A stretch of 64,000 bases of DNA from Thinopyrum elongatum (taxonomy: Eukaryota; Streptophyta; Magnoliopsida; Poales; Poaceae), in assembly GCA_011799875.1 (NCBI GenBank), contig CM022303.1, positions 298,976,362 to 299,040,361 on the forward strand. The letters are read 5' to 3'. Made by a program: the position numbers and the translations under genes. A model generated the notes under the pieces. It was not told the origin of the DNA and ran no database searches. It was given only the letters and a program-made list of their open reading frames with translations. Below are positions 34,164 through 45,293 of this stretch, piece after piece. Every line of letters begins with the position of its first letter. Within the stretch, counting starts at the first letter, position 1.

Positions 34164-34756
34164 TCAAGGTTAGAAAAGGCGGTAGGCATAAGCGAGGCGG
34201 TTAGCCCTCGCCTAGTGCCTAGGCAGTGCTTAAGCGCCCTAGGCGCAGCCTAGGCGGTAATATAATTTTACTACCAAGGTATATATGTAGTTATTATATG
34301 TGTGTTGATGTTAATTAAGGACATATAATTAAGTTAACTACCAGCTACTGCCATCACTGGCAGACCTAGGACCTAATTACCGGGGGTGCCAAACATCAAT
34401 ACATAGGTAAAAGTTTTTAATAATAAATTACACAAAATTACCTTGGTTGGGCCTAAACATCATTGTAAATCAAACAAATAGTCTAAATTTTTTGTCAAAT
34501 ACACTATGTAAACTATTTTTCGTTTTTTATAGGGGGTGCCATGGGACCCGCAGCAACCCCTAGATTCGCCCCTGACTACCATTGGAATATGGCATGTTTG
34601 GCATATCAGTGCAATATGGCATGATTTCTCGCTTCGGTAGATAATGTCTTGCTTGCGCTGCCTAGACTTCCATTTATACCCTAGGCGAGGTGTTTGGCCA
34701 TCACCTAGCACCTAAGCATGCCTAAGTGTCTCCTAGGCACTGCCTTTTCCAACAGA
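34164..34756. mobile_element. hAT-type MITE (593 bp) with 8-bp target duplication
   Basis: GGTCATTG occurs at 34156-34163 and again at 34757-34764. The ends are imperfect inverted repeats: TCAAGGTTAGAAAAGGC on the left and TCTGTTGGAAAAGGC read from the right. CCTAGGCG words are frequent near both ends. No transposase is encoded. An 8-bp duplication is diagnostic for hAT transposition. Confidence 0.7.
34355..34574. mobile_element. Second hAT-type MITE (220 bp) nested in the first
   Basis: Left flank ACTGCCAT (34347-34354) and right flank ACTACCAT (34575-34582) match at 7 of 8 positions. The ends CACTGGCAGACCTAGG and CAGGGGCGAATCTAGG (right end, reverse complement) match at 11 of 16. The insertion splits the outer MITE. 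Confidence 0.6.
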
Positions 34757-34841
34757 GGTCATTGTATTAGAAGCGAAAGCACGATATGGTCACTGGACTT
34801 CAGAATAAGCTCATCACAGTCACCATATACATTTTGTGGTG

Positions 34842-35143
34842 CTACCCAACCTGTGGTTGGATGTTTAGGAGGACAGTGGTTTCCCCAGCCCACCAGGGTT
34901 AAAGTCCTGGTGCTCGCATTTATCCTGGATTAATTTCAGTATTTTCCGGCGATGTGCGTTCAGTGGGAGGAGACGTTCCCCTCGACTACGAGGCACCTAT
35001 GGTGACTTTGTAAAATCTCAAGATCATCTGCTGGATCACTCTCTCGAAGGTGCTCATAGGGGTAGGGTGTGCGTGTGTGCGCTTATAGCGGTGAGTGTTT
35101 GCGCGTATATATGAGCGCTTGCCTCCGTACTGTGTTAAAAAAT
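34842..35143 (+). mobile_element. Au-type SINE
   Basis: The 5' part has TGTGGTTGGATG and GGGTTAAAGTCCTGG, matching the A- and B-box region of a tRNA-derived Pol III promoter. The body has GTGGGAGGAGACGTTCCC, GGTGCTCATAGGGGTAGGG and the TGTGCGTGTGTGCG and CGCGTATATATGAGCGC words I recall from the Au SINE of wheat and Aegilops, ending in TTAAAAAA. Flanks share TACAT; the exact duplication is unclear. Confidence 0.75.
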
Positions 35144-35465
35144 ACATGTGATTATACGGTCACTGGCTCACCCGTACGACTCCGTAATTTGTTGATGTCA
35201 CGATCAATTGACCAGTCAAACGTTCCACGTGGCGTAACTAGTGTTGCACCATCAGCGCACGTAACCATGGGGCCCACCTGTCAGCGCGTATATGAAAGAA
35301 AGAAATGGTAGCTTGCGTCTGTACTGTGTTAATAAAATACATTTTATGGTGATCATACGGTCACTGGCTCACCATACAGCTCCGTAATTTGTTGATGACA
35401 CGATCAATTGACCAGTCAAACAATCCACGTTCACCAGCGCACATTACCGTAGGGCCCACCCATTA
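35101..35465. repeat. 183-bp tandem duplication that includes the SINE tail
   Basis: GCGCGTATAT starts at 35101, 35284 and 35466, so unit lengths are 183 and 182. Both units contain GTACTGTGTTAA (SINE 3' end), TACGGTCACTGGCTCACC/TACGGTCACTGGCTCACCA and GATCAATTGACCAGTCAAAC. The duplication must be younger than the SINE insertion. Confidence 0.75.
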
Positions 35466-36100
35466 GCGCGTATATGAAAGACAGAAATGGTAATAAATTA
35501 GTGGTCGGTGGGGATTCAAAGTCGTGAGAACTCTGGTTGGCAGCCCGCGCGCCCTAACCATAGCGGACAAGGTCGCCTTGTGATGATATGCTGAGCCGAC
35601 CATTTTAATTGCACGCATGCACGAGCCACTGTGGTGAATACAAACACATCACACATGTGCACAAACATGCCTGCAACGCCCGCATGCATGCATGCAATAC
35701 TCACACGTACACATGCACGCACGCAACACTCGCACGTACACACGCGCGCATGCAGGCGTGCAACACTGACATGTACACATGCACTCACGAACACATGCAC
35801 GCACGCACACATGCATGCAACACTGAAATGTACACATGCACTCATGCAACAATTGCACGCCTGCATGCACACAGCACACGACGCAAGACACATGCTCAAC
35901 CTATACGTGCATGCACCCTTTGTTAAGGACATGGATTGTTACGGGTATTAATCAATCTTATCTGTGATAAGCAAAACATTGACGTTTGCAGCGGTCTTTA
36001 CGAATCAAAACATATCTAACGGGCTATCAACGTATATATGAAAATTTTAAAATTCTCTTACATTATATAGTAGGCTTATCAACCTACATGAATTAGATGA
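35466..36100. other. Intergenic; alternating purine-pyrimidine minisatellite at 35640-35890
   Basis: CATGCACGCACGCAACACTC-type words with GCAACACT(C/G) repeating about every 55-60 bp give open frames on both strands (35609-35926 plus, 35516-35932 minus), which I treat as artefacts. No gene is seen. Confidence 0.6.
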
Positions 36101-36696
36101 TGTCACACTCAATGAATAATCATCGGTTTATGAAATGCCCGCTTCTCACCGCCTTGGCCCACCAAAAGCTCCTCTGCCGTGCGCTGCCTGCGTTGGGTCA
36201 CTGACATGCAGGCCAGGTACCCAACGAGCCCACACATCAGTAGAAGAACGGCGCGGTGTCGTATGTCAGAGTCGTGGGCGCCGCTCACTGCACGCCCGGC
36301 TGAACACGCCTCCTTGCCGCATTCAAACACCTCCATGAAAGCCGTGTGGAAGCCGAGAAACCCACTCCGGCCACACGTCCATTCATAACCGGGCCGACAT
36401 TAAACGCAATGCCGGCCGAGCTCCTCCCGTCTGCCGTCTGTTTAATCTCCTATTTAAACGAGGCCAGACGCTGGCCAAGAATCGCACACCTCCGCCGCTC
36501 CCCTATCTCCTACTTCACCATTTTCTCCACTCTTACAATGGCTTACGAAGAGTAGTTATCCGGCATCCAAGCCGGCTGGGTGGCCGACCAAGCCCGCCGG
36601 ATACGAGCTATGCAGCTCGCTGATCCACCTCCCTCCCCTCGCCCGACGGAGCCAGTTGCCGCCCTAAGCCGACGCTTGGTTCAGCAACTCGCCGAT
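36101..36696 (+). pseudogene. 5' part of a gene-like sequence split by the Fatima-like element
   Basis: A TATA-like CTATTTAAAC at about 36450 is followed about 85 bp later by ATGGCTTACGAAGAGTAG, an ATG frame broken after five codons. Past the stop the same frame continues (SGIQAGWVADQARRIRAMQL, then RRLVQQLAD) to the insertion point and resumes at 51202 (LGQLDEELRAAPRRH). The product is not recognised. The 36101-36450 stretch is GC-rich with no secure ORF and would be promoter/leader. Confidence 0.5.
36692..36696. repeat. Target-site duplication CCGAT, left copy
   Basis: Repeated at 51197-51201 on the far side of the Fatima-like element. Confidence 0.92.
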
Positions 36697-38204
36697 TGAT
36701 GACCCACAAGTATAGGCGATCAATCGTAGTCCTTTCGATAAGTAAGAGTGTCGAACCCAACGAGGAGCAGAAGGAAATGACAAGTAGTTTTCAGCAAGGT
36801 ATTCTCTGCAAGCACTGAAATTATAAGTAACGAGTAGTTTGATAGCAAGATAATTTGTAACGAGCAAGCAACGGTAACGGTAACAAAAGTGCAGCAAGGT
36901 AGCCCAATCCTTTTGAGGGAAAGGACTGGCCAAAACAGTCTCTTATGATAAGCAAATCGTTCTTGAGGGTACACGGGAATTTCATCTAGTCACTTTCATC
37001 ATGTTGGTTTGATTTGTGTTCGCTACTTTGATAATTTGATATGTGGGTGGACCGGTGCTTAGGTGCTGTTCTTACTTGAAAAAGCCTCCTACTTATGATT
37101 AACCCCCTCGCAAGCATCCACAACTACGAGAAAAGTATTAAGAATAAATCTAACCATAGCATTAAACTTTTGGATCCAAATCGGTCCCTTACGGAATAGC
37201 GCATAAACTAGGGTTTAAGCTTCTGTCACTCTCGCAACCCATCATCTAATAACTACTCCACAATGCATTCCCTTAGGCCCAAATATGGTGAAGTGTCATG
37301 TAGTCGACGTTCACATGACACCACTAAGGGAATCACAACATACATACCATCAAAATATCGAACACATATCAAGTTCACATGATTACTTGCAACAAGATTT
37401 CTCCCGTGACCTCAAGAACAAAAGTAACTACTCACAAATGATAATCATGCTCAAGATCAGAGGGGTATTAAATAGCATAATGGATCTGAGCAAATAATCT
37501 TCCACCAAATAAACCATATAGTAATCAACTACAAGCTGTAATCAACACTACTAGTCACCCACAAGCACCAATCTAAGGTTCCGGTACAAAGATTGAACAC
37601 AAGAGATGAACTAGGGTTTGAGAGGAGATGGTGCTGTTGATGGAGATTGCCCTCCCCAAGATGAGAGAGTTGTTGGTGATGATGATGACGATGATTTCCC
37701 CCTCCGGGAGGGAAGATCCCCCGGCGGAATCTCTCCGCCGCAGGGCAAAAGTGCTCCTACCCAAGTTCCGCCTCGAGACGGCGGCGCTTCATCCCGAAAG
37801 TCCTCTCCTTGTTTTTTCTAGGTCAAAATGACTTATATACTAGAAGAGGTGCACCGGAGGTGGGCCGAGGAGGGCACAACCCACCCGGGCGCGCCTGGGC
37901 TCCCTGGCGCGCCCAGGTGGCTTGTGCCCACCTGATGGGTCCCCTCTGGTACTTATTTGCTCCAATAATTCTTATATATTCCATAAAAATTCTCCGTGAA
38001 ATTTCAGCTCATTTGGAGTTGTGCAGAATAGGTGGCCTGACGTAGCTTTTTCAGGTCCTGAATTCCAGCTGCCAGTATTCTCCCTCTTTGTGTGTACCTT
38101 GCATATTATGAGAGAGAAGACATTAGAATTACTCCAAAAAGCATTATTATACCTAAAACAATATAAATAACAGTAGGAAAACGTGATGCAAAATGGACGT
38201 ATCA
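36697..38204 (-). repeat. 3' LTR of the Fatima-like element (1508 bp)
   Basis: Plus-strand start TGATGACCCACAAGTATAGG, end CAAAATGGACGTATCA. It contains a long inverted repeat (37872-37929) around GGCGCGCC, with one mismatch in the 14-bp outer arms. Confidence 0.9.
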
Positions 38205-38218
38205 ACTCCCCCAAGCTT
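38205..38218 (-). other. Polypurine tract of the Fatima-like element
   Basis: Sense AAGCTTGGGGGAGT abuts the 3' LTR. Confidence 0.75.
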
Positions 38219-39795
38219 AGACCTCGCTTGTCCTCAAGCGAAAACCAAAATCGAAAAACATGTCCACATGCTTAGAGAGAGAGGTGTCGATAAAAACAAA
38301 ATATGGACATAGAAGCATCATGTATATTATTATAACAGCAACAAACTTTAACATAAAACTTTATCATAGAACTTTTATCATATAACTTCTATCATAGACT
38401 TCTCATGAACAAGTAACAAGTCATTACAACATCAAAGTATAAAGCATAAACTCTATTGAAAACCAACAAACTATGTTCTCAGTCAACTTTGCAACTACAA
38501 TTCATCATCTTTTCAGGAGGGGCCACGTATCGGAGCCTTTTTGGCAAGTCCACATACTCAACCATCATATAGTCTTCTATGATTGCTAACACTCACCGCA
38601 TACACATGAGAAAAAAGTTTCACCCGGACACATAGAAAGATAGGGGCTTATAGTTTTCGCCACCCAACATATTCACCTCAAGGGTGATGTCAACAATAAT
38701 AACTCATGCTACCCATATCCAACTAGATATATGTGCCTAGATCTTTCCTCACCACATGATGCTTGCCAAAGGAGAAAAATAAAAAGGAATAGAGAGAAAT
38801 ACTTTCACTCTTGCATAAAAGTAAATACATAAAAGTAAAAGATAGGCCCTTCGCAGAGGGAAGCAGAGGTTGCCATGCGCTTTTCGTTTGTATGCTCAAT
38901 CTCTTAGTGCAAAAGAACGTCACGTTATATTGCCCCTTATGATAGCAACCTTTATTATGCAGTCTGTCTCTTTTATTCTTTGCCATCACAAGTTCGTACA
39001 ATGCTCAATTTTCTCTTACACTAAATGATCCAACACTTTTAGAAGCAATTTTTATTGCCTTTTTGCACCGGTGACAACTTACTTGAAGGATCTTACTCAA
39101 TCCACAGGTAGGTATGGTGGACTCTCAAAACAAGATTTGGGTTTAAGGGTTTTGGACGCACAAGTAGTATCTCTACTTAGTGCGGAATATTTGGCTAGCA
39201 AATATGGGGGGCAAGCACCACATGTTAAAGGATCTATGACAATATAACTTCTATGTGAATATGAACAAACATAAATCATTACGTTGTCTTCCTTGTCCAA
39301 CGTCAACAATTTTGGCATATAATATTTTGATGGGGGCTCACAATCACAAAAGATGTCCAAGATAGTGTATTTGCATGTGAATCTTCTCTTCCTTTATTAA
39401 TTCTTTCATGAATTGCATCATTGACCAATGCTATGTTTGTAAATCTCCAATAAAATTTTCTACTTATACTCTTCCTTATGTGATGTCATTACTTACCATA
39501 AGATTAGCATATGATCTTTTTCATTTATTTCCTTTCTTTTTATTGAACATGAAAATAAAGAGAACAAAACTTCAAAATAAACTTTATTATATATCTTGCA
39601 CATGATTACAAGGATAGATCACTAAGAAAACACTCGAAAAGAAAGGATCAAACTAAGATTTTTATTCATCTAAAGCAAAAGATAACTATGGATCGAACTA
39701 AGATAAGTAAAGGCAAAAGATAGTGGAGGTGATACGATACCGGGGCACCACCCCCAAGCTTGGCACAAGCCAAGGGGAGTGCTCATACCCGATAC
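38219..39795. other. Long 3' untranslated internal region of the Fatima-like element
   Basis: About 1.6 kb between the small 3' ORF and the LTR, AT-rich, with no sense ORF of note (39097-39360 and 38723-39001 are short and featureless). Athila-lineage elements often have such a long 3' region. Confidence 0.6.
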
Positions 39796-40200
39796 TCAAT
39801 TTTCCTTTGGTGATGAAGAAGGAGGTGGTGTTGATGAAGTAGCATCAATCTTATCCTTCAAGCTCAAAAGATACTCCAATCTACGGATGACGCTCTGGAG
39901 GGCGATGATATGCTCTTGCAATAGAATATTTTCATGAATGAGATATTTATTTTGCACACAAACCGTTTTGATGATCCGAAAGGCTTCAATCTCAGTGGGG
40001 GTAAGATGATCATAGTAAGGTTTAAGGATATCTTCTTCTTCCTCCTCGGCAGGCAAGGCTTGCTCGACCACCGGCGCTTGATCTCCAGTGGCCTCCTTGC
40101 TCTTGTCCCCTTTGATGACTTCTTTGGGCTCTTCTCTCTTCAACTCAATCTTCATCAACCAATCCTCCTCTTCTACGTTGTTGGAGGAGGGAAATGACAT
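39796..40200 (-). CDS. Small intact ORF downstream of integrase (134 aa)
   Basis: It starts at the ATG at 40200 (MSFPSSNNVEEEDW; an in-frame ATG 12 codons upstream is possible) and stops at 39796. The protein is strongly charged: an acidic/basic N-terminal half with IELKREEPKEVIKGDKSKE and AEEEEED, then a helical heptad-like half with NKYLIHENILLQEHIIALQS and RRLEYLLSLKDKID that could form a coiled coil, and a Ser/Pro tail. It has no membrane segment, so it is unlike an envelope protein. It is open although pol of the same copy has many lesions. Function unknown. Confidence 0.55.
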   Translation of the reverse strand: MSFPSSNNVEEEDWLMKIELKREEPKEVIKGDKSKEATGDQAPVVEQALPAEEEEEDILKPYYDHLTPTEIEAFRIIKTVCVQNKYLIHENILLQEHIIALQSVIRRLEYLLSLKDKIDATSSTPPPSSSPKEN

Positions 40201-40495
40201 GATGCCTGGCTTAACAGATCTGACTGAAAACAGCAAGAAAAGAAAACAGAAGATTTCTCCGCGATACGGTGGTCAATAGGTTCGGGGGGTATATAAAGAA
40301 TTTTTATCTTGGGAAACAAGCAAACGGAAGAAAAATGGAGTCCGGAAGGTACCCGTGGTGGGCACAACCCACCTGGGGTGCTTCCTGGTTGTTTCTTATT
40401 TTCTTAATTTTTGATATATTCCAAAGCTGACAGAAAATATTTTTGCGGATTTTTTGGAGTTCGTTTACTTACCGTATCATGTACCTCCTCCTTTT

Positions 40496-43400
40496 TCACG
40501 ATTCTGGAGTATTCCGGAAGGTTTCCTTTATGTGTTCTTCTGGTGTCATAGTTTGGATAATATTGCTTTCAACATTAATGGGCGTACCTGAGATATAATG
40601 TTTTATTCTTTGCCCATTGAAAACCTTCTGGTTAGTACCCTCGGCATTATTTATTTTGATAAATCTCCTCGATAACATAGGGTCCTTCCCATTTGGAGAG
40701 GAGTTTTCCTGCAAAGAATCTGAAATGAGAGTTGTACAAAAGAACATATTCTCCAACTTTAAACTCACACTTTTGGATTCTCTTGTCATGCCATCTTTTA
40801 ACTTTTTCTTTAAATAACTTAGCATTTTCATAAGCTTGGGTTCTCCATTCATCTAGTGAACTGATATCAAATAACCTCTTTTCACCGGCAAGTTTGAAAT
40901 CATAGTTGAGTTCTTTAATTGCCCAACATGCTTTATGTTCTAACTCAAGAGGTAAATGACAAGCTTTTCCATAAACCATTTTATAAGGAGACATACCCAT
41001 AGGATTTTTATATGCTGTTCTGTAAGCCCAAAGTGCATCATCTAATTTCTTAGACCAATTCTTTCTGGACCTATTGACAGTTTTTTGTAAAATTAATTTT
41101 ATTTTGCTATTGCTAAGTTCAACCTGACCACTAGACTGAGGATGATAGGGTGATGCAATTCTATGGTTAACTTCATACTTAGCAAGCATTTTACAGAAAG
41201 CACCATGAATAAAATGTGAACCACCATCAGTCATTAAATATCTAGGGACTCCAAACCTTGGGAAAATAACCTCCTTAAGCATTTTAATAGAGGTGTTGTG
41301 ATCATCACTACTAGTTGGAATAGCTTCTACCCACTTAGTAACATAATCAACAGCAACCAAAATATGAGTATACCCATTAGAGGAAGGAAAAGGTCCCATG
41401 TAATCAAAACCCCAAACATCAAATGGTTCAACAGCAAGTGAATAATTCATAGGCATTTCTTGACGCTTACCAACATTACCAATTCTTTGACATTCATCAC
41501 AAGATAAAACAAACTTACGGGCATCCTTGAAGAGAGTAGGACAGTAAAAAACCAGATTACAATACCTTGTGAGCAGTTCTGTCTCCCGCATGATGCCCTC
41601 CATAAGCTTCGGAGTGATATTTCCGTAGGATTTGTCCCTGTTCATGCTCAAGTACACAACGTCTAATAATACCATCTACTCCTTATTTATAAAGATGTGG
41701 GTCATCCCAAAAGTAGTGTCTTAAATCATAGAAGAATTTTTTCTTTTGTTGATATGTGAAACTAGGTGGTATGTATTTAGCAACAATGTAATTAGCATAG
41801 TCAGCATACCAAGGAGTGTTATGAGAAACGTTTATTGCAGCTAATTGTTCATCAGGGAAATTATCATTAATAGGTTGTGGGTGATCAAGGATATTCTCTA
41901 ACCTAGACAAGTTATCAGCAACGGGGTTCTTAGCTCCCTTTCTATCAGTGATATGTAAGTCAAATTCTTGTAGCAAAAGAACCCACCTAATAAGTCTAGG
42001 TTTAGCATCTTTCTTTTCCATAAGATATTTTATAGTAGCATGATCAGTGTGAACAATCACTTTAGAATCAACAATGTAAGATCTAAATTTGTCACAAGCA
42101 AACACAACTGCTAAAAATTCTTTTTCAGTAGTAGCATAATTGCGTTGGGCACTGTCTAGAGTTTTACTAGCATAATGAATAACATTTAATTTCTTATCAA
42201 CTCTTTGTCCTAGGACAGCACCAACAGCATAATCACTAGCATCACACATAATTTCAAAAGGCAAGTTCCAATCAGGTGGTTGAACAATAGGTGCAGAAAT
42301 TAAGGCTTTCTGGCTTCTACTCAATCATCATCAAAAACAAATGGAACATCCTTTTGTAAAAGATTTGTAAGAGGCCTAGAAATTTTAGAGAAGTATTTAA
42401 TAAATCTCCTATAGAAACCAGCATGACCGAGGAAACTACAAATACCTTCGATATCTTTAGGACATGGAATTTTCTCAATTGCATCAACTTTAGCTTTATC
42501 CACCTCAATACCTCGTTCAGAAATTTTATGTCCCAAGACAATACCTTCATTAACCATAAAGTGGCACTTCTCCCTATTCAAGACAAGATTAGTTTGCTCG
42601 CATCTCTTCAAAACTCGATCAAGGTTGCTTAAGAAATCATCAAAAGAAGTTCCGTAAACGGAAAAATCAACAATGAAAACCTCAACAATCTTTTCACAAA
42701 AATCAGAGAATATAGCAGTCATACATCTTTGAAAGGTAGTAGGTGCATTACACAAACCAAAAGGCATACGTCTATAAGCATAAGTTCCAAAAGGACAAGT
42801 AAAGGTGGTTTTCTCTTGATTAGGTTGTGAAACGGGTATTTGAGAAAAACCAGAATATCCATCGAGAAAACAAAAGTGTGTGTGCTTAGATAATCTTTCT
42901 AGCATTTGATCACTAAAAGGCAAAGGGTAATGATCTTTTCTAGTTGCTTTATTTAATTTTCTAAAATCAATTACTATTCAGCAGCCAATAACAATTCTTT
43001 ATGGGATAAGTTCATTTTTATCATTAGGAACAACAGTAATACCTCCCTTCAGACGGACACAATGAACGGGACTTACCCATCTACTATCAGCTATAGGATA
43101 GATTATACCTGCTTCCAGAAGCTTCAATATTTCAGTTTTTACCACTTCTTTCATTTTAGGATTTAAACATCGTTGGTGATCAACAACGGGTTTAGCATCA
43201 GGTTCCATATTGATTTTATGCTGACAGAGAGTGGGACTAATGCCCTTTAAATCATCAAGAGTATATCCAATAGCAGCCCGGTGCTTCTTTAGAACCTTCA
43301 ATAATCTTTCTTCTTCATGTTCTGAAAGGTTAGCACTAATAATAACATGATATATCTTTTTCTCATCAAAATAAGCATATTTCAAAGTGTCTGGCAATTG

Positions 43401-45213
43401 TTTTAATTCAAACACAGGATCACCTTTAGGTGGAGGAGGACCTCCTAGTGTTTCAATAGGAAAATTATGTTTAAGCAAAGGTCGTTGTTCAAAGAAAGTT
43501 TTATCTATCTCATTTCTTTCATGCATATGCATATCATTTTCATGGTCTAGCAAATACTGTTCTAGTGGATCTGTAGGAGGCACGGCAATAGAGGCAAGAC
43601 CAATTATTTCATCCTTACTAGCCAATTCTTTCTTATGATGTTTTCTACTAAACTTAGAAAAATTAAACTCATGAGACTCATCACCAAAACTAACACCGAC
43701 AGTTTGTTTCTCACAATCAATTTTAGCATTAACGGTATTCAAGAAAGGTCTACCAAAGATAATGGGACAAAAGTCATCTTGTGGGGAACCAAGAACAAGA
43801 AAATCATTAGGGTATTTTATTTTCCCACACAAGACTTCAACATCTCTAACAATCCCAAGTGGTGTGATGGTATCTCTATTAGCAAGTTTAATAGTAACAT
43901 CTATGTCTTCTATTTCAGCGGGTGCTATATCATTCATAATTTCTGGATGTAAGGTAAAAGGAATAGCACTCATGCTAGCACCTATGTCACATAAACCATG
44001 ATAACAGTGATCACCTATTTTAACTGAGACAACAGGCATGCCAACAATAGGTCTATGTTTATCTTTTTCATCGGGTTTGGCAATTCTAGCAGCTTCATCC
44101 CAAAAGTAAATAACATGCCTATCTATATTTTCAACCAGGAGATCTTTAACCATAGTAACACTAGGTTCTACTTTGATTTGTTCAGCAGGTTTGGATGCTC
44201 TAATATAACTTTTGTTGACCATAGTTGAAACTTTAGCATGTTCCTTTATCCTAACAGGGAAAGGTGGTTTTTCGATATAAGCAGTAGGAACGACTGGATC
44301 AACATTATAAATAATAGTTTCATCTTTAGCTATTACCGGTTCTTTAATTTCTTCTTTAATAGGTGGGTGATATTTAAACCACTTCTCCTTAGGGAGATCA
44401 ACATGAGTAGCAAATGATTCACAAAAGGAGGCTACTATCTCAGAATCAAGTCCATATTTAGTGCTAAACTTTTGAAAAGCATCGGTATTCATAAAAGATT
44501 TAACACAATCATACTTAAGCTTAATACCTGAATCTTTACCTTCATCGAGTTCCCAATCTTCAGAGTTGTGTTTAATTCTTTCTAAAATATCCCACCTGAA
44601 TTCAATAGTCTTCTTCATAAAAGAACCAGTACAAGAAGTATCAAGGATGGATTGATCATCACGAGAAAAGCCGAGCATAAAAATTATGAATAATAATTTC
44701 TCTTGAGAGTTCATGATTGGGGCATGAATATAACATTGACTTAAGCCTCCCCCAAGCTAGAGCGATACTTTCTCCTTCACGAGGCCAAAAATTATATATA
44801 TAATTCCGATCACGATGAACTAGATGCATAGGATAATTTTTTTGGTGAAATTCCAATTTCAATCGATTCCAATTCCAGGATCCAATATCATCGCATAGCC
44901 TATACCATGCCAATGTTTTTCCCTTCAAAGATAAAGGGAAAACCTTCTTCTTAGCTTCATCTCTGGGTAAACCTGCAAGCTTAAATAATCCACAAATTTC
45001 ATCCACATATATCAAATGCATATCGGGATGTTCGGTTCCATCTCCTGCATAAGGATTAGCTAGCAGTTGTTCTATCATACCCGAAGGAATTTCATAACCA
45101 ATATTTTCAGTAGGTGCAGTAGGTTGAGGGGTAACTAATTGTGGTTCCGGTCGAGGTGAAGATACCCCGAACAAACCCCTCAAAGGATTAATCTCCATAG
45201 TAACAAGTGACAA
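40496..45213 (-). pseudogene. gag-pol: Gag-pol of the Fatima-like element, decayed
   Basis: Starts MSLVTMEINPLRGLFG at 45213. Gag capsid (45213-44660), protease with CDIGASMSAIP (about 44000), RT (43250-42330), RNase H with [14 protein letters not shown] (about 42250), integrase core (41480-40900) and a tail ending at 40496 can be followed. Lesions seen: a +1 in a T run near 44690; TAA at 42999-43001 and TGA at 42978-42980 between the two RT halves; the RT active site reads FIVDF instead of F-x-DD-F (about 42664-42680), losing a catalytic Asp; TGA at 42321-42323 with a nearby deletion; a stop near 41683; frameshifts near 41545 and 40660. Several stops fit C-to-T changes. No functional polymerase can be made from this copy. 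Confidence 0.88.
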
Positions 45214-45272
45214 TAAATTTCAGCACGTAGTAATAATTTTTCCTTACCGATTTCCACTTACCAAGAGCGCTT

Positions 45273-45293
45273 CACTCCCCGGCAACAGCGCCA
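45273..45293 (-). other. Primer binding site of the Fatima-like element
   Basis: Sense TGGCGCTGTTGCCGGGGAGT lies 11 bases from the 5' LTR end; tRNA-Asp type. Confidence 0.8.

Noticed and set aside
35516..35932. 138-codon Cys/His-rich frame
   Set aside because: It comes from a (CATGCA/CGCACA) minisatellite that is open on the opposite strand as well; the periodic Cys and His follow from the repeat.
36101..36555. Several 65-75-codon frames on both strands upstream of the split gene-like sequence
   Set aside because: GC-rich, mutually overlapping, without domains; more likely promoter and leader.
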